Assembly: GCA_026168455.1 (NCBI GenBank) | Contig: CM047427.1 | Coordinates: forward strand, 43,739,500-43,803,499 | Reading direction: 5' to 3' | DNA length: 64,000 bases | Source of the DNA: Theocolax elegans | Lineage: Eukaryota > Arthropoda > Insecta > Hymenoptera > Cerocephalidae | Shown here: positions 23,769 to 33,840 of the stretch, piece by piece | How the letters are laid out: the number at the start of each line of letters is the position of its first letter | Numbering within the stretch: position 1 is the first letter of the stretch | Program-made: the position numbers and the translations under genes | The notes under the pieces: generated by a model | Seen by the model: the letters and a program-made list of their open reading frames with translations, nothing else | What the model was told of the DNA's origin: nothing | Databases searched by the model: none

Positions 23769-23832
23769 AATGTCTAAGGTAGATTGCCAGTCCTTACTGA
23801 TGAGACCAACTGGCAATTGTGGTCGAAACATT
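23769..23832 (+). ncRNA. Hammerhead ribozyme, type III
   Basis: Small self-cleaving RNA motif. Order seen: AATGT (stem III 3' strand), C as cleavage base (23774), stem I TAAGG (23775-23779) with CCTTA (23792-23796), core CTGATGA (23797-23803), stem II GACCA (23804-23808) with TGGTC (23820-23824), core GAAA, stem III ACATT (23828-23832). All invariant core bases are present. Loop I holds ATTGCCAGT and loop II holds ACTGGCAAT, which are perfectly complementary over 9 nt. They could form the tertiary loop-loop contact natural hammerheads need at low magnesium. Hammerheads are known in PLEs, which supports the element assignment. Confidence 0.9.
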
Positions 23833-24040
23833 TATTACAATTTTATCATACACTTTCTCTATATTTATATTTAAAATTATCTTAATAATAATTTTTATTT
23901 CCACATCAATTTTTAGTCTCCAGAATTAAAATATCTATACTCATCGAACTTGGTGTAGAGGCTGCAAATTTGTAGCACACCATGGACTAATGATTAGAAA
24001 TATTTATATATTCTGGCTCGTACAGACCGATAAAAATTTA

Positions 24041-24053
24041 AAATACAGTTTAT
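24041..24053 (+). repeat. Target-site duplication, right copy
   Basis: AAATACAGTTTAT, partner of 23131-23143. Confidence 0.9.
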
Positions 24054-24799
24054 GTTTTGTTTAAGACATGAAACGTGTATCATATTATTTTTTACTATTT
24101 TGTATAATCTAGGATATTTTTTTTCATCAGGTATTTCAGCACTTATAATTTTATTAATTTCATCAGTATCACGAAATTTGTCGTGTCCATACAATCAAAT
24201 CAGCATATAAATATGCGGTAATCCACACTTTTGAAATTCTATAACATAAATAAACCCTTTAACTTGTCCAAATATGTTGTTTTTTAAAATTTCATTTTTT
24301 AAAATTGTAACTGTTTCGTGGAATACTCTTGATATTATATCTGGACGATCTAAAGTTGTTTCGAATGGTTTTAAATTTTCTTTAATTTCTTTCCAGTTAG
24401 GATTACACGTCATTGTTAAAAATAGATCAGATTTCCTATCAGTTTGTAGTTGAGTCATTGAATCTAAATAAATTTATTGTATGTCTCGAGAACTTCCTAT
24501 GTAAGATGATGGAAGAATGACCATTTTTCCAATTTGAGATTGAATAAAATGTTTTTTATTAAATATGTGGTCCATTAATCCTCTTTACATTTCAGTGCGT
24601 AATTAAGCTTGATGTTTGCGTAAATAACATAATCGACTTCCTTCAATTCTTGTCCATACATCAATAATAAATTGTTGAGAAAAATTTTTTAAATTCAAAC
24701 ATGGATTAAAGTCATTTCGAATGCTCAATTTATAAGAATAATATTGAAGCATAGATATATTTGCAATATAAAATTTATCGGGATTTGCGAATCATTATG

Positions 24800-24990
24800 C
24801 TTTACTAAACGAGGTTTTTACTCTTCGTCCACTATAGTTGGTGGAAGTCCCAGAGAAAACCTTTAAAATTTAAAAATTGGCGTTTCGACCACAGCACTCT
24901 AGCTTTGGTCTCCTCAATAAGGAGCTATAGGCCTTCCTTAGACGCCCGTCGCAGTTGGAAAGCGACAATCACGATCAATAGGTGGCTCAC
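24800..24990 (-). mobile_element. PLE-type fragment carrying a third hammerhead
   Basis: Helitron-like frames flank this stretch on both sides (VGNNGEPPIDRD to the right, the YYSYKLSIRN block to the left), but inside it the Helitron reading is lost. It includes the diverged hammerhead at 24879-24946. Borders are approximate and no target duplication was identified. Confidence 0.6.
24879..24946 (-). ncRNA. Diverged hammerhead ribozyme, type III
   Basis: Minus-strand order: GGCGT, C, stem I TAAGGA/TCCTTA, core TTGAGGA, stem II GACCA/TGGTC, GAAA, ACGCC. Compared with 23769-23832, stem III changed from AATGT/ACATT to GGCGT/ACGCC with both strands altered together, so pairing is kept by three compensatory changes. 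Loop I (TATAGC) and loop II (AAGCTA) keep a shorter complementarity. The core has C3 changed to T and position 7 changed to G. The C3 change probably cripples cleavage. Confidence 0.75.
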
Positions 24991-25484
24991 CATTATTTCC
25001 TACATATACGACAGCCACTTCATTACATGTTGCAAAATAAGATTTATTTACATGAGTATTATGTCTTGTTAATGACATGTATACTTCTTGTTGAATAACA
25101 TTCTTATTTTTTGTTTTATTCTTTCTTCTTTTTCTATTTCATGCATCATTTTATATGCTTTTGCATAAACATTGTTTGACGATAAAAAATCATTTAGAAT
25201 ACTTAATAAGTTTATATTAGCTTTTTCAATTTTGTAATTATGTACTCCATAATTATTTGCAATTTCATTTTCTATAATGTACAATTGATTATATTTGGGC
25301 ACTTTATTTTCATTCGGATGTAGAGCATATGAGTTGTGGTATACTTGTCCACATATTTTAATACTTTTGGTCCAGCTGATTTAAAATGTGTTAACTTTGC
25401 ACTGAAACTAGCGAATGCAAATGAATTATTATACTGCCGAATATGTTTTTTGTAGCTAATACTTATTAAATTATTGTTAAACAA

Positions 25485-27129
25485 TAAATTTTTTTAAATT
25501 TCTGGATATAATTCATTATCTGTTTATACTATATTCTAATGACAGCAATGAACAAATATTTATCATAAGTTACTTCACAGGCAAAATATTTTGCCTTACA
25601 AAATTGGCATTCATTATTTAATTGGCCTAAATAATTTGTTTGAATAAGGTCTTCGTTAAATGTAACACTTGCAATCAAACCTTTTTTTAATATATTAATA
25701 TTTTTGTCTTCAATATTATTTTTGTTGACTCTTTCTTGTTTTCGTTTTCTGTCAATACTTATTTTTACAGTATATTTTTTTTAATTCTTCTTTATAACTT
25801 TGAGATTCTTCTATTACATTTTCTTTTGATATTGTATTTTGTTTCCATATTTTCCGCCAAACCGTGTTTTAATCGCGAGCGAAGCGAGCGTTTTTGGCTA
25901 GTATTATGGTAATAATTTATAACACCGTACTAAGTGTAAATCGGCCGCGTAATTAATTGCGCATAAATCGAGCTTATAGAGCGGGAAGCGTGCGGCGAGA
26001 CGAAGAATCTCCCAAAACTCTCGCACGGTAAGGGGGAAACGCGTCGACGTGATGGCGAACCTACCGATGTACGAATTATGGTCCGCGAATTATCTATGAT
26101 TCGAAATCTGTGGAATTTTTGTTATTTATTTAATAGGTGGATTGGGAATCTTGCAACCTATCTTTACTAAATATTTGATAATATCGATCAAGCGTTTAGT
26201 CAATCCCATGTAATATAATTGTAATAAGCGTAGAAATTATGCGTGTTAATCGAATTGAGAGAAAATTAATCTAAAATATTGTTAAGCGCCCTAGACTAAG
26301 ATGAATGAAAAATATGCGTAGATAATAAGCGTAGAATATATGAAATATTTTTAGTTGGTTAAAGTATGTACCAAACCACACTAAGATAACTTTGAATATT
26401 AAGAAAAAATGCTTGAATATATGAAAAAAATTTTGTTAACTAAATAAAAGATTTAGTAGAATCAAGTACATATTTATTTCCATTGATAATGTATTTCATT
26501 GGCGCAAAATTATATTTTATATCATTAATATACTATTTGATGACTATTAACAAATATTATATTAGTTTTAACAAGCTTTTGTTAAAAGAAAAAATTAAAA
26601 TTTTGAATCAGTTATATAAAAAGTTGGCGCAAGAAATCTTCACTTGGTGCAATAAAACATTTGTTTCAAATTATTTTGTAAAACAAAGTTTGTTAAATAT
26701 TGTATCAGTTTAATTTTCAAACTTTAAAATATTTGGTCGTCTCTAACAAATATTTTGTTACTTGAGTAATTTGTTGGTTGAAAGAAGAAATCGAGATTTT
26801 GATTCAATTAAATAATAGCTTGTATTAAGTAAATGTTTGGTTATTTCTATAATTGAAGTGGCTCGTTTAATCAAATATTTATTTCATTCAACTAAATATC
26901 GGATGTATGCAATCAAATTATTTTTTTAATCCAGAGACATATTTTGCCGCCGAGAACTTGGCGGTTTCGTTGTTCCAACCAAAACTTGGTCATGTCAACC
27001 AAATTTTTTTCTCAGTGTAGAGAAGGAAATAAAAAGACAACACAATGTTTAAAATGCATATTAAATAAGTCACATCGGTTTCCATTCTGGCAAAAAACTG
27101 TATAACAAAGTCTTGGGAAAAACGTATTT
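25485..27129. other. AT-rich sequence, remnants only
   Basis: Up to about 25860 there are decayed Helitron-flanking frames that I cannot assign. At 25873-25914 lies a Helitron-terminus-like motif (GCGAGCGAAGCGAGCG followed by CTAGT). A short GC-richer block at 25930-26080 has no ORF. From 26100 to 27010 the sequence is AT-rich and non-coding, with AACTTGGCGGTTTCG near 26957. The stretch ends in TTTTTTTCTCAGTGTAG at about 27017, which resembles a MITE terminus whose partner I did not find. Confidence 0.4.
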
Positions 27130-27137
27130 GTGATAAA
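27130..27137 (+). repeat. 8-bp target-site duplication of hAT element, left
   Basis: GTGATAAA, exactly repeated at 29728-29735. Eight base pairs is the hAT standard. Confidence 0.95.
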
Positions 27138-27660
27138 TAGACTGCGGATTTTTATGCAGAAACGATTTATTTGGAAAAATACAATTTTAATTAAATTAAT
27201 AGTATTTTTGTCAAATCTGCATTCTATTACAATGTGTATATTGAAATATGCAAAAAATATGCAAAGCGCATATGCAAGATTTATGTTGCATAAATGTTGC
27301 ATATGTAGAAAAAAAATTATATATGCAGAATAAAATAAACACAAGTATAATTTATATGCTGTATATTTATATTTATATAAAATATTATTATATGTTAATG
27401 AATAAATATGTGATATCTACCAGTAAATGTATTTACTGCAAATCATTTTAATTAGTAATAAATTACTAATAATATTTAATTAAAATATTTGGTACATGAG
27501 TATACCTAATGTATCGTGCTCTATTCAAAACAAACTCGAAGAAATCCTCATTGAATAATATTTATAATCCAGTTGGCATTAGATTACCGTCTCGAGCGCA
27601 CGTAAAATTAAATTTAATTTGAATTGCCTTATTAATTATTTGTTGTGTGTCGAGTTAAAA

Positions 27661-29324
27661 ATGCCAAAAGTTAAACAAAGTGTAGTTACGAAAATTCACA
27701 GCTGGTTAAAAGAAATAAATGATAAATATTTAATATTTGATGGGCAAAATGTTCAATGCAGTGTTTGCTCAGACAAAAAGGTATGTTTTGAAAATTAAAC
27801 TACTTAATTATTTTCAATAACAGATTTATTAATAAATTAGGGAATTTATATTTTAGATTACATGTAGTAGGAAATCACAGCTGACACAGCATGTAAATAC
27901 AATTTGTCATAAGACCTCCGTAAAATCGGTGGAAAGTATAGCAGATAGTGATTCTGAAAATCTGAATGATAGTTTTAATTCGTCATCTTCATCTTCAAAA
28001 AGTAAAAATGAATTTTTTTTCGACATGTGTCAAGCTATGATTGCTATTAGAATGAGTTGGCGTTGTTTAGATAATGATGTTTGGAGAAGTTTTTTAGAAA
28101 AATATACGCACAAAAAAATCCCGCATGAATCGACTATTCGCAAAATTATTTAGAAAAATGTTATTTCTCAGTTATTGATAATATTAAAGCGGAACTTGGA
28201 GATAATTACCTGTGGATATCTGTAGATGAAACGACTGATGCTTTGGGAAGACAAATCGCCAATTTAATCGTAGGTACATTAACCGAAACGGCAGAAACAA
28301 AGCCTTACTTAGTAGCATGTAAGCTATTAGAACGCACCAATAATGAAACCATCGCTCGATTTGTCAACACATCGTTGAAATCGTTGTGGCCAAACAAAAA
28401 CTTTGAAGAGAAAATTTTATTGCTACTTACGGATGCAGCCGCATACATGTTAAAAGCTGGAAAGAATTTAAAAGTATTTTATCCACACATGCTACATGTA
28501 ACTTGTTTAATTCATGGCCTTAATAGGATTGCCGAAGAAGTACGTTTGTCATTTACACTTGTAAATAAATTAATATCAAACGTAAAGAAAGTCTTTTTAA
28601 AAGCTCCTCTTCGAATTCAAATTTATCGTGAGAATTCGGAAAATCTTTCATTACCGCCGGAACCAATTTTAACCAGGTGGGGAACGTGGTTGGAAGCTGC
28701 AATGTTTTATGCTGACAATTTGAACGCCATAAAAAATGTAAATCTCTTGCTTGGCAATTTTTATTTATTTTTAACTATAAAATATCCATTTTACTATACA
28801 TTTTCTATTTATTAAATCAACAGGTTATAAATCTTTTTGATTCAAACGATTCGATTTCTATTCAAAAGTCTCAAGATGTACTTAATAATTCTGAAGTTTC
28901 CCAGGATTTGTCTTTTATAAAAGCATATTTTTCTAATTTTACGAAAGTTATGAAGAAACTAGAAACACGGAATTTGACTTTGGTAGAGTCAATAGAACAA
29001 GTGCAAAATATTATTAAAGAATTAAATGATATACCTGGAGCTTGTGGTGAAAAAATTGCTTCAAAAATAGCGAAAGTAATAGAACGAAATCCAGATTACA
29101 ATGAAATTTTCAAAATCAGTCAAATTTTAAAAAATGTAAACGTTTCAAACTGTTCGGTTCCAGCATCACTTTGGTCAAAATATAAATTCGCTCCAGTGAC
29201 ATCATGTGATGTTGAAAGATCATTTTCTGCATACAAATTAATTCTAACTGATAAACGTCACCAATTCGAAGTAAATAATTTAGAAAAATCTATTGTAACA
29301 TATTGTTTTTCAAACTATGTTTAA
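27661..29324 (+). CDS. hAT-family transposase (BED zinc finger), one frameshift
   Basis: Cut-and-paste transposase. Exon 1 (27661-27780) encodes a BED-type start (HSWLKEIN, CSVCSDKK), ending at a GTATGT donor. Exon 2 (27857-28737) follows a TTTTAG acceptor. It completes the finger, has a Ser-rich linker, then ISVDETTDALG with the first catalytic Asp, LLLTDAAAYM with the second, and the CLIHGLNRIAEEV segment. Exon 3 (28824-29324) ends with the hAT dimerisation block (PASLWSKYKFAPVTSCDVERSFSAYK). A -1 shift in an A run near 28145 separates STIRK from NYLEKCYF. Everything else is open, including both splice junctions. The first ATG after the 5' end is used. Length is in the usual range for BED-hAT proteins. 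Confidence 0.9.
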
Positions 29325-29407
29325 GTTATTTTTTACAATTGTTATAAAATTATTGTTACCTTTTAAGCGTTACTCGGCATACATTAGTGAAGATATATTA
29401 ATTGCAA

Positions 29408-29409
29408 AT

Positions 29410-29455
<46 letters not shown>

Positions 29456-29456
29456 T
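29408..29456. repeat. (CA)n-(TA)n microsatellite inside the hAT element
   Basis: An ACACAC run passes into a TATATA run in the 3' untranslated part of the hAT element. Confidence 0.95.
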
Positions 29457-29727
29457 AATATTACACAGATGTATTAATTAGAAATTATATTTTTGTAAAT
29501 TTTGCGATTTTTGCTTTATGCATATTTCTATATGCATGTGATAATAAAGTGCAGAAATAAAAGATAGTAATTAATATTGCAATATTTTCCACTCTAATCA
29601 TAAATAGCAACATAAAATTAATTTACGTAACATAAATAAAATTTATGCAACATAAATAAAATTTATGCAGCATGCAAAATATGCAAAATATGCAGTAATA
29701 TGTTATTGCATAAAAATCCGCAGTCTA

Positions 29728-29735
29728 GTGATAAA
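29728..29735 (+). repeat. 8-bp target-site duplication of hAT element, right
   Basis: GTGATAAA, partner of 27130-27137. Confidence 0.95.
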
Positions 29736-30200
29736 CAAAAATGATTCGAAAATAGTTATTTATGTATTTAGAAAGTAAAATAGGTATTTATCTGGGACAA
29801 AAGTTTCTACCCGATCTTTAGCAAAGACCTAGTAATATATCCAAGGAAATAATTACTTTTTATTCCCGAAATTTATATAAAATTGTTCATCCTGATCGTT
29901 TAAAACGCCACGTTATTCAAAAACAATATAAGTTTCTAAATTTGTTCAATATTGTATCACTTTTTATTGAATTTATAAAAAATAAAGTAATAAATTTAAT
30001 TTTGAGTATTATTTCATATTTTGATTTATTTGTATTGGTAGGTAAAGGTTAACATAAGACTCGAAATATAGAAAATCTTCGGGAAATAAAATAATCAAAG
30101 GATTATAATAAATTTTCACTCCCTTTGTAGATAGTTATTAAGTGGAGTTTTTAAATGGTTAGGGTGAAAACGTATATTTAACGTTCGAAAAACATATATT
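29736..30200. other. No gene recognised
   Basis: AT-rich sequence between the hAT element and the piggyBac relic. It may hold decayed upstream piggyBac sequence, but I see no domain. Confidence 0.5.
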
Positions 30201-30207
30201 TAATTTT

Positions 30208-30710
30208 ATGATAACAGTCCATGAAGTTGGTTACGCAAGTACAGGAAAGAAACAATGGAGTACTAATAAAGATATTATAAAACCAATATGTATAGTGGAC
30301 TACAATAAAAATATAGGAGGGATTGATAACATAGACAGACAACTTTCATTGGCAGAAACGATTAGAAAATCTACTAAATGGTATCAAAAAGTAACAAAAA
30401 GATTTACCAGTAACAAAAAGTACCACTAATAAACAGATTTCTTATCCTGATTTTCATTTAGAAGTGGTGAGAGGCTTACTGCGGATAAATTCTAATGACT
30501 TGCGTCATTTATGTCAGTCGAATGACTCTCGACTTACTGGAAAACACTTCCTTAACAAAATTGATCAAGGGAGAGAGAAAGAAGGCAATCTGTTTGTCTT
30601 ATGAATAAAATCAGACATCGAAGCACTTATGAATGTATAACTCGTTAAGTTGTTCTATGTTTTGATCCGTGTTTTGAAACTTATTACATCAAAGAAGTCT
30701 TACCTTGATC
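30208..30710 (+). pseudogene. piggyBac transposase, C-terminal relic
   Basis: C-terminal third of a piggyBac (DDE_Tnp_1_7) transposase. The frame 30208-30429 has IKPICIVDYNKNIGGIDNIDRQ, the conserved segment around the last catalytic Asp, then RKSTKWYQKV. After 30429 the frame is broken, but at about 30655-30690 the cysteine-rich end is still visible as DPCFETYYIKE (CFxxYH in relatives). The N-terminal two thirds are missing. The other piggyBac relic here (41640-42350, minus) covers the complementary middle part. Confidence 0.8.
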
Positions 30711-31085
30711 AAGTTGGAAAAAATTATAAAAAATAAAAGAAAGTCATAAAGCCAAATGTTATCGATAGATTCATACAGATCTTAGAAGAGTAATGTAAGA
30801 AAAATACAAAATAGACTTCTGACAAAATGGAAAAATGTTTAAAAAATGGAAAAAATGTATAAAAAAATAGGAAAATATAAAAAATAAATAAAATGAAAAA
30901 AGGAGCTACATTACTCTCTACGTCCACGTCGTTAGTTCTGGGTAAAGCAGAAGGAGAGTAAAGGGCCTAAAAACTCCACATTTCTAAAAAAATGCACGAA
31001 TCAAACTACATAAACCCTGAGATGGCCATATACCCACACGAATGAGTATAATTATGTGTATTCACAATCAAACAGGTATCAAATT
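30711..31085. other. A-rich sequence, no gene
   Basis: Contains an A-rich/GGAAAAA tract (30820-30900). The ORF on its other strand is low-complexity Phe-rich translation. Confidence 0.6.
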
Positions 31086-31420
31086 CAAATGTAGCACCTC
31101 GGGATACTCTTAGATATAATTTCTGATCGAATATATATAATATTTTCTGCATTTAACCTTGAAGTGACCTTGTCTGACCTCGAATTACCGTGGTTATGAG
31201 TAGTTATGACCGATCAGACTCCAGATTTGAATTCAGCACCCCACAAAATATTTGAATATCATTTTATTTTGAATTCTATATTATTTTCTGAATTTGACCT
31301 TGTATTGACCTTGTTTGACCTTGAATAACCGTGATCATGACCAGTTATGATCGATTAAACTCCAGATTTGGAAGCAGCACATCTCAAAACCTGAAAATAT
31401 GATTTTATTCCTATTTTACC
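31086..31420 (+). repeat. Tandem repeat, unit about 140 bp
   Basis: About two and a half units share AGCACC/AGCACATC, AAAAT.T.GAATAT, then a cluster of TGACCTTG motifs and ACCGTG.TTATGA. The TGACCTTG hexamer cluster occurs twice, near 31155-31185 and 31295-31335. Confidence 0.75.
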
Positions 31421-31614
31421 GAACTAAAAATTTTTAAAAAGTTTGAGACAAAATTTGAAAATCGGCCTTCTGCCGCTTCGCGATCAATTACTTTCGTATG
31501 CGCTGACGCTTATTCCTATATTAATAAAATATTACTTATGTCGACTGTAGTATAACTAAATTAATTAATATTTTTATCGGTCTTACAGTCAATTATTTAT
31601 TTAGAAATTTAAAT

Positions 31615-33710
31615 TTGAATGATTTAAAACATTTTATGTTTAATCAAGAGAGTCACTTTAATAGGGTTAAATATGATAAAAGAAAATATTTAAAAAGAAA
31701 ATTTGAATTATTATTATATAAGAAAAACTCTCATTTCAATCAATTGAATAATTCTGAGATTAATGATAATTGCTTCAAGAATCTTACCGATAGTGTTATA
31801 CCTAGGGAAGTGGTGAATATCATGCCAAGGGGTTCTAGGTTTGGTCTACCATATTTAAGGAGGGATCTTCCCATTAAAGAAATAGTTGCTGATGTTGAAA
31901 GCAGAATAATAGGTTTTGAAGAAAATTTCAAAACTAAATGTAGAGGATCTTTGGTCAAAGTGGTAGGTAATATTAAAACAGAAAGTAAATATGATAATTT
32001 TTTAAATAGTAATTTATTTCGTGAATTAAATATAACTAAGGATTTCTTGAAGGAAAATCCAGAGATAATTTTTCAGAAAGCGGATAAAGGTAATATAACA
32101 GTAGCTTCGTATAAAAAAGATGTTATAGATCGGATTAAGCTCCTTTTGAATGATGACACTACATATAAGAAAATTAGGAATCTACATATCAATAAATTGC
32201 AAGATAAATTAAAGGAGTTACTTTCTTCTTGGAGAAAGAAAGATTATATTGATGATAAAACTTTTAAATATTTAAAATGTGAAAATGGTACAGTAGCAAA
32301 ATGTTATGGGCACCCTAAGATTCACAAAGAAAAGCTGACATATAGAATAATTATATCATCTATTGATTTTCCTACTTGTAAACTTGCTAGATTTTTGACT
32401 GATATTTTAGTTAATGTAGTTGGTAAAACAAATTCTTATATTAAAGATAGTTGGAGTTTTTATAATATGATGAAAGATATGATTATTCCGAATAATTGTA
32501 AAATGATCTCATTGGATGTTGTATCTTTGTTTACAAACGTTCCTTTAGATTTTGTGAATGATATAATAATAGAAAAATGGTCAGATATTAGTTTATATAC
32601 TATTTTAGATATTAATGAATTTACCAAAGCACTTAATTTAGTATTTAATAATACATTTTTTTCTTTTGATAAAGATTTTTATGAACAAAGATATGGATGG
32701 GATCACCGTTGTCACCTGTAATAGCTAATTTAGTAATGGAAAAGTTGGAGGGTATTGCTTTGTCAAAATTGAGTTTTGAACCAATGATTTTTAGTAGATT
32801 TGTTGATGACATCTTTACGATAGTACCTGAATGTTTTGTTGATGAAATGGTTGATGTTTTTAATTCAATTCATGGTAGAATTAAATTTACACTAGAGGTT
32901 GAGATTGATAAAGAATTAAATTTTTTAGATATTAAAGTTATTAGAGATGATAAAAATAAAGTTAAATTAAATTGGTATAGAAAGCCTACTTGGTCGGGTA
33001 GATTTTTAAATTTCCATTCTCATCACCAGTTCAGCGACAAGATTGGTGCGTTGAAAGGTGTTATTGACCGTGCCGTTGGACTGTCACACGGTGATTTTAG
33101 AAAAGTAAATTTGGATTTAGTTAAAAAAACTTTTGTTAATAATAATTATCCGATAGATTTGATTAATAGAGTGATTGAAGAGAGAGTGAATCAAATTTAT
33201 AATAGTAAATTAAAAGTTAGAGTAGATATTAAAAATGATGCATTTTTTGTTATACCGTATGTTAGAGGTTTATCTGAAAGAATAAGAAAAGAATTTAAAA
33301 AACTAGATATTCAAGTTTTCCTTAGAAATATTAATAATTTAAGTTTTTTGTTTAATAATTGTAAGGATAGAGATAGAAAGGATGATAAATCTGGAGTTGT
33401 TTATAAAATAAATTGTATTGATTGTGATAAATGTTACATTGATCAAACTAGTAGATATTTGAAAAAGAGAATTTATGAACATAAATATAGTTTGAGGAGT
33501 GTATCTGTCACATCAGGTTTGAAAGAGCATTGATTAGATTTTGTTCATTCATTTGATTTTAATAATGTAGAAATTTTAGAACAAAATATTATGAATAAAT
33601 TTAAAAGAGAAAGTCTTGAGAATATTCACATATTTAAGAATGATAACAATGTTAATTTAATGTTAGAGTCAAGTAAATTAAATAAGATTTATCATCCTAT
33701 CTTAACTTAA
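31615..33710 (+). pseudogene. PLE reverse transcriptase / GIY-YIG endonuclease polyprotein
   Basis: First frame 31615-32721: N-terminal PLE region (FQKADKGNITVASYKKDVI, CYGHPKIHKEKLTYRIIISS) and RT fingers/palm with SLDVVSLFTNVPLD, the first catalytic Asp. A one-base deletion near 32696 shifts into 32697-33533, which opens with MGSPLSPVIANLVMEKLE and carries the polymerase box FVDDIF, then the thumb and linker. The endonuclease starts at VVYKINCIDCDKCYIDQT, where the usual GQT is DQT. A stop at 33532 precedes continued homology to about 33700. RT motifs are intact apart from the frameshift. The nuclease change and stop suggest loss of function. Confidence 0.9.
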
Positions 33711-33811
33711 CTTAGTTTATTGGTGTGAATTTATTTAGGTGTGGGTCCTTGGAGTGGGGAGGCTTTTTTGAGGGTATAAATATCGTGTGGAATAGTTTTT
33801 CATTTCAGTCC

Positions 33812-33840
33812 CTGATGAGGAGCAGCAGCGAGCTCGAAAC
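33812..33840 (+). ncRNA. Hammerhead-like core at PLE 3' region
   Basis: CTGATGA, a GAGC/GCTC stem II, then GAAAC. All core bases of both single-stranded strands are present, but I find no stem III partner with an acceptable cleavage triplet upstream, so this is a half motif or decayed. Its position in the PLE 3' region matches where PLE hammerheads are known. Confidence 0.5.

Larger units (their letters stand above)
23144..24040. mobile_element. Palindromic PLE-type element with two hammerhead ribozymes
   Basis: An 897-bp insertion in the Helitron gene. Inverted arms (about 23190-23530 and 23680-24036) flank a unique centre. The arm ends read TTTTTATCGGTCTGTACGAG, matching the ends of the full PLE at 31570-34047 (TTTTTATCGGTCTTACAG). 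It is bounded by 13-bp target duplications. The left side carries an extra tail of about 45 bp whose start (TTAAAGAGTAATACGC) is repeated in inverse form in the centre near 23570. It has no ORF. Each arm carries a complete type III hammerhead motif. Long target duplications and an asymmetric tail match the other two palindromic elements here (10805-11463 and 61550-62494). The PLE origin is inferred from shared ends and ribozymes. Confidence 0.87.
20951..25484 (-). pseudogene. Helitron Rep/helicase, decayed and interrupted
   Basis: Rolling-circle transposon protein read on the minus strand. The N-part (25069-25484, two frames) has HIRQYNNSFAFASF. The Rep region (24195-24780) has FIQSQIGKMVILPSS, LFLTMTCNPNW and GLPHIYMLI, where the HUH motif has become H-I-Y. 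The Rep continues with IISAEIPDEKKYPRLY, NFPKPFATKTQ and YLFKYIHKGPDTA, in which both tyrosines of the YxxxY pair are present. The Pif1-type helicase (20951 to about 22000) keeps Walker A GPGGSGKS, Walker B IIWDEISM and TSGDFRQTLPIV. The helicase is cut off at 20951 before its last motifs. A 725-residue frame (20951-23128) is free of stops, whereas the Rep part has stops and a frameshift near 24190. Two PLE-type insertions interrupt it (23144-24040 and about 24800-24990). Confidence 0.9.
27138..29727 (+). mobile_element. Complete hAT transposon (2590 bp)
   Basis: The ends are inverted copies of TAGACTGCGGATTTTTATGC, flanked by the 8-bp duplication GTGATAAA. The interior carries a BED-type hAT transposase gene in three exons. 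The intact ends and duplications mean the borders are exact. The single visible frame lesion may not be biological, so this could be a recently active copy. Confidence 0.95.
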
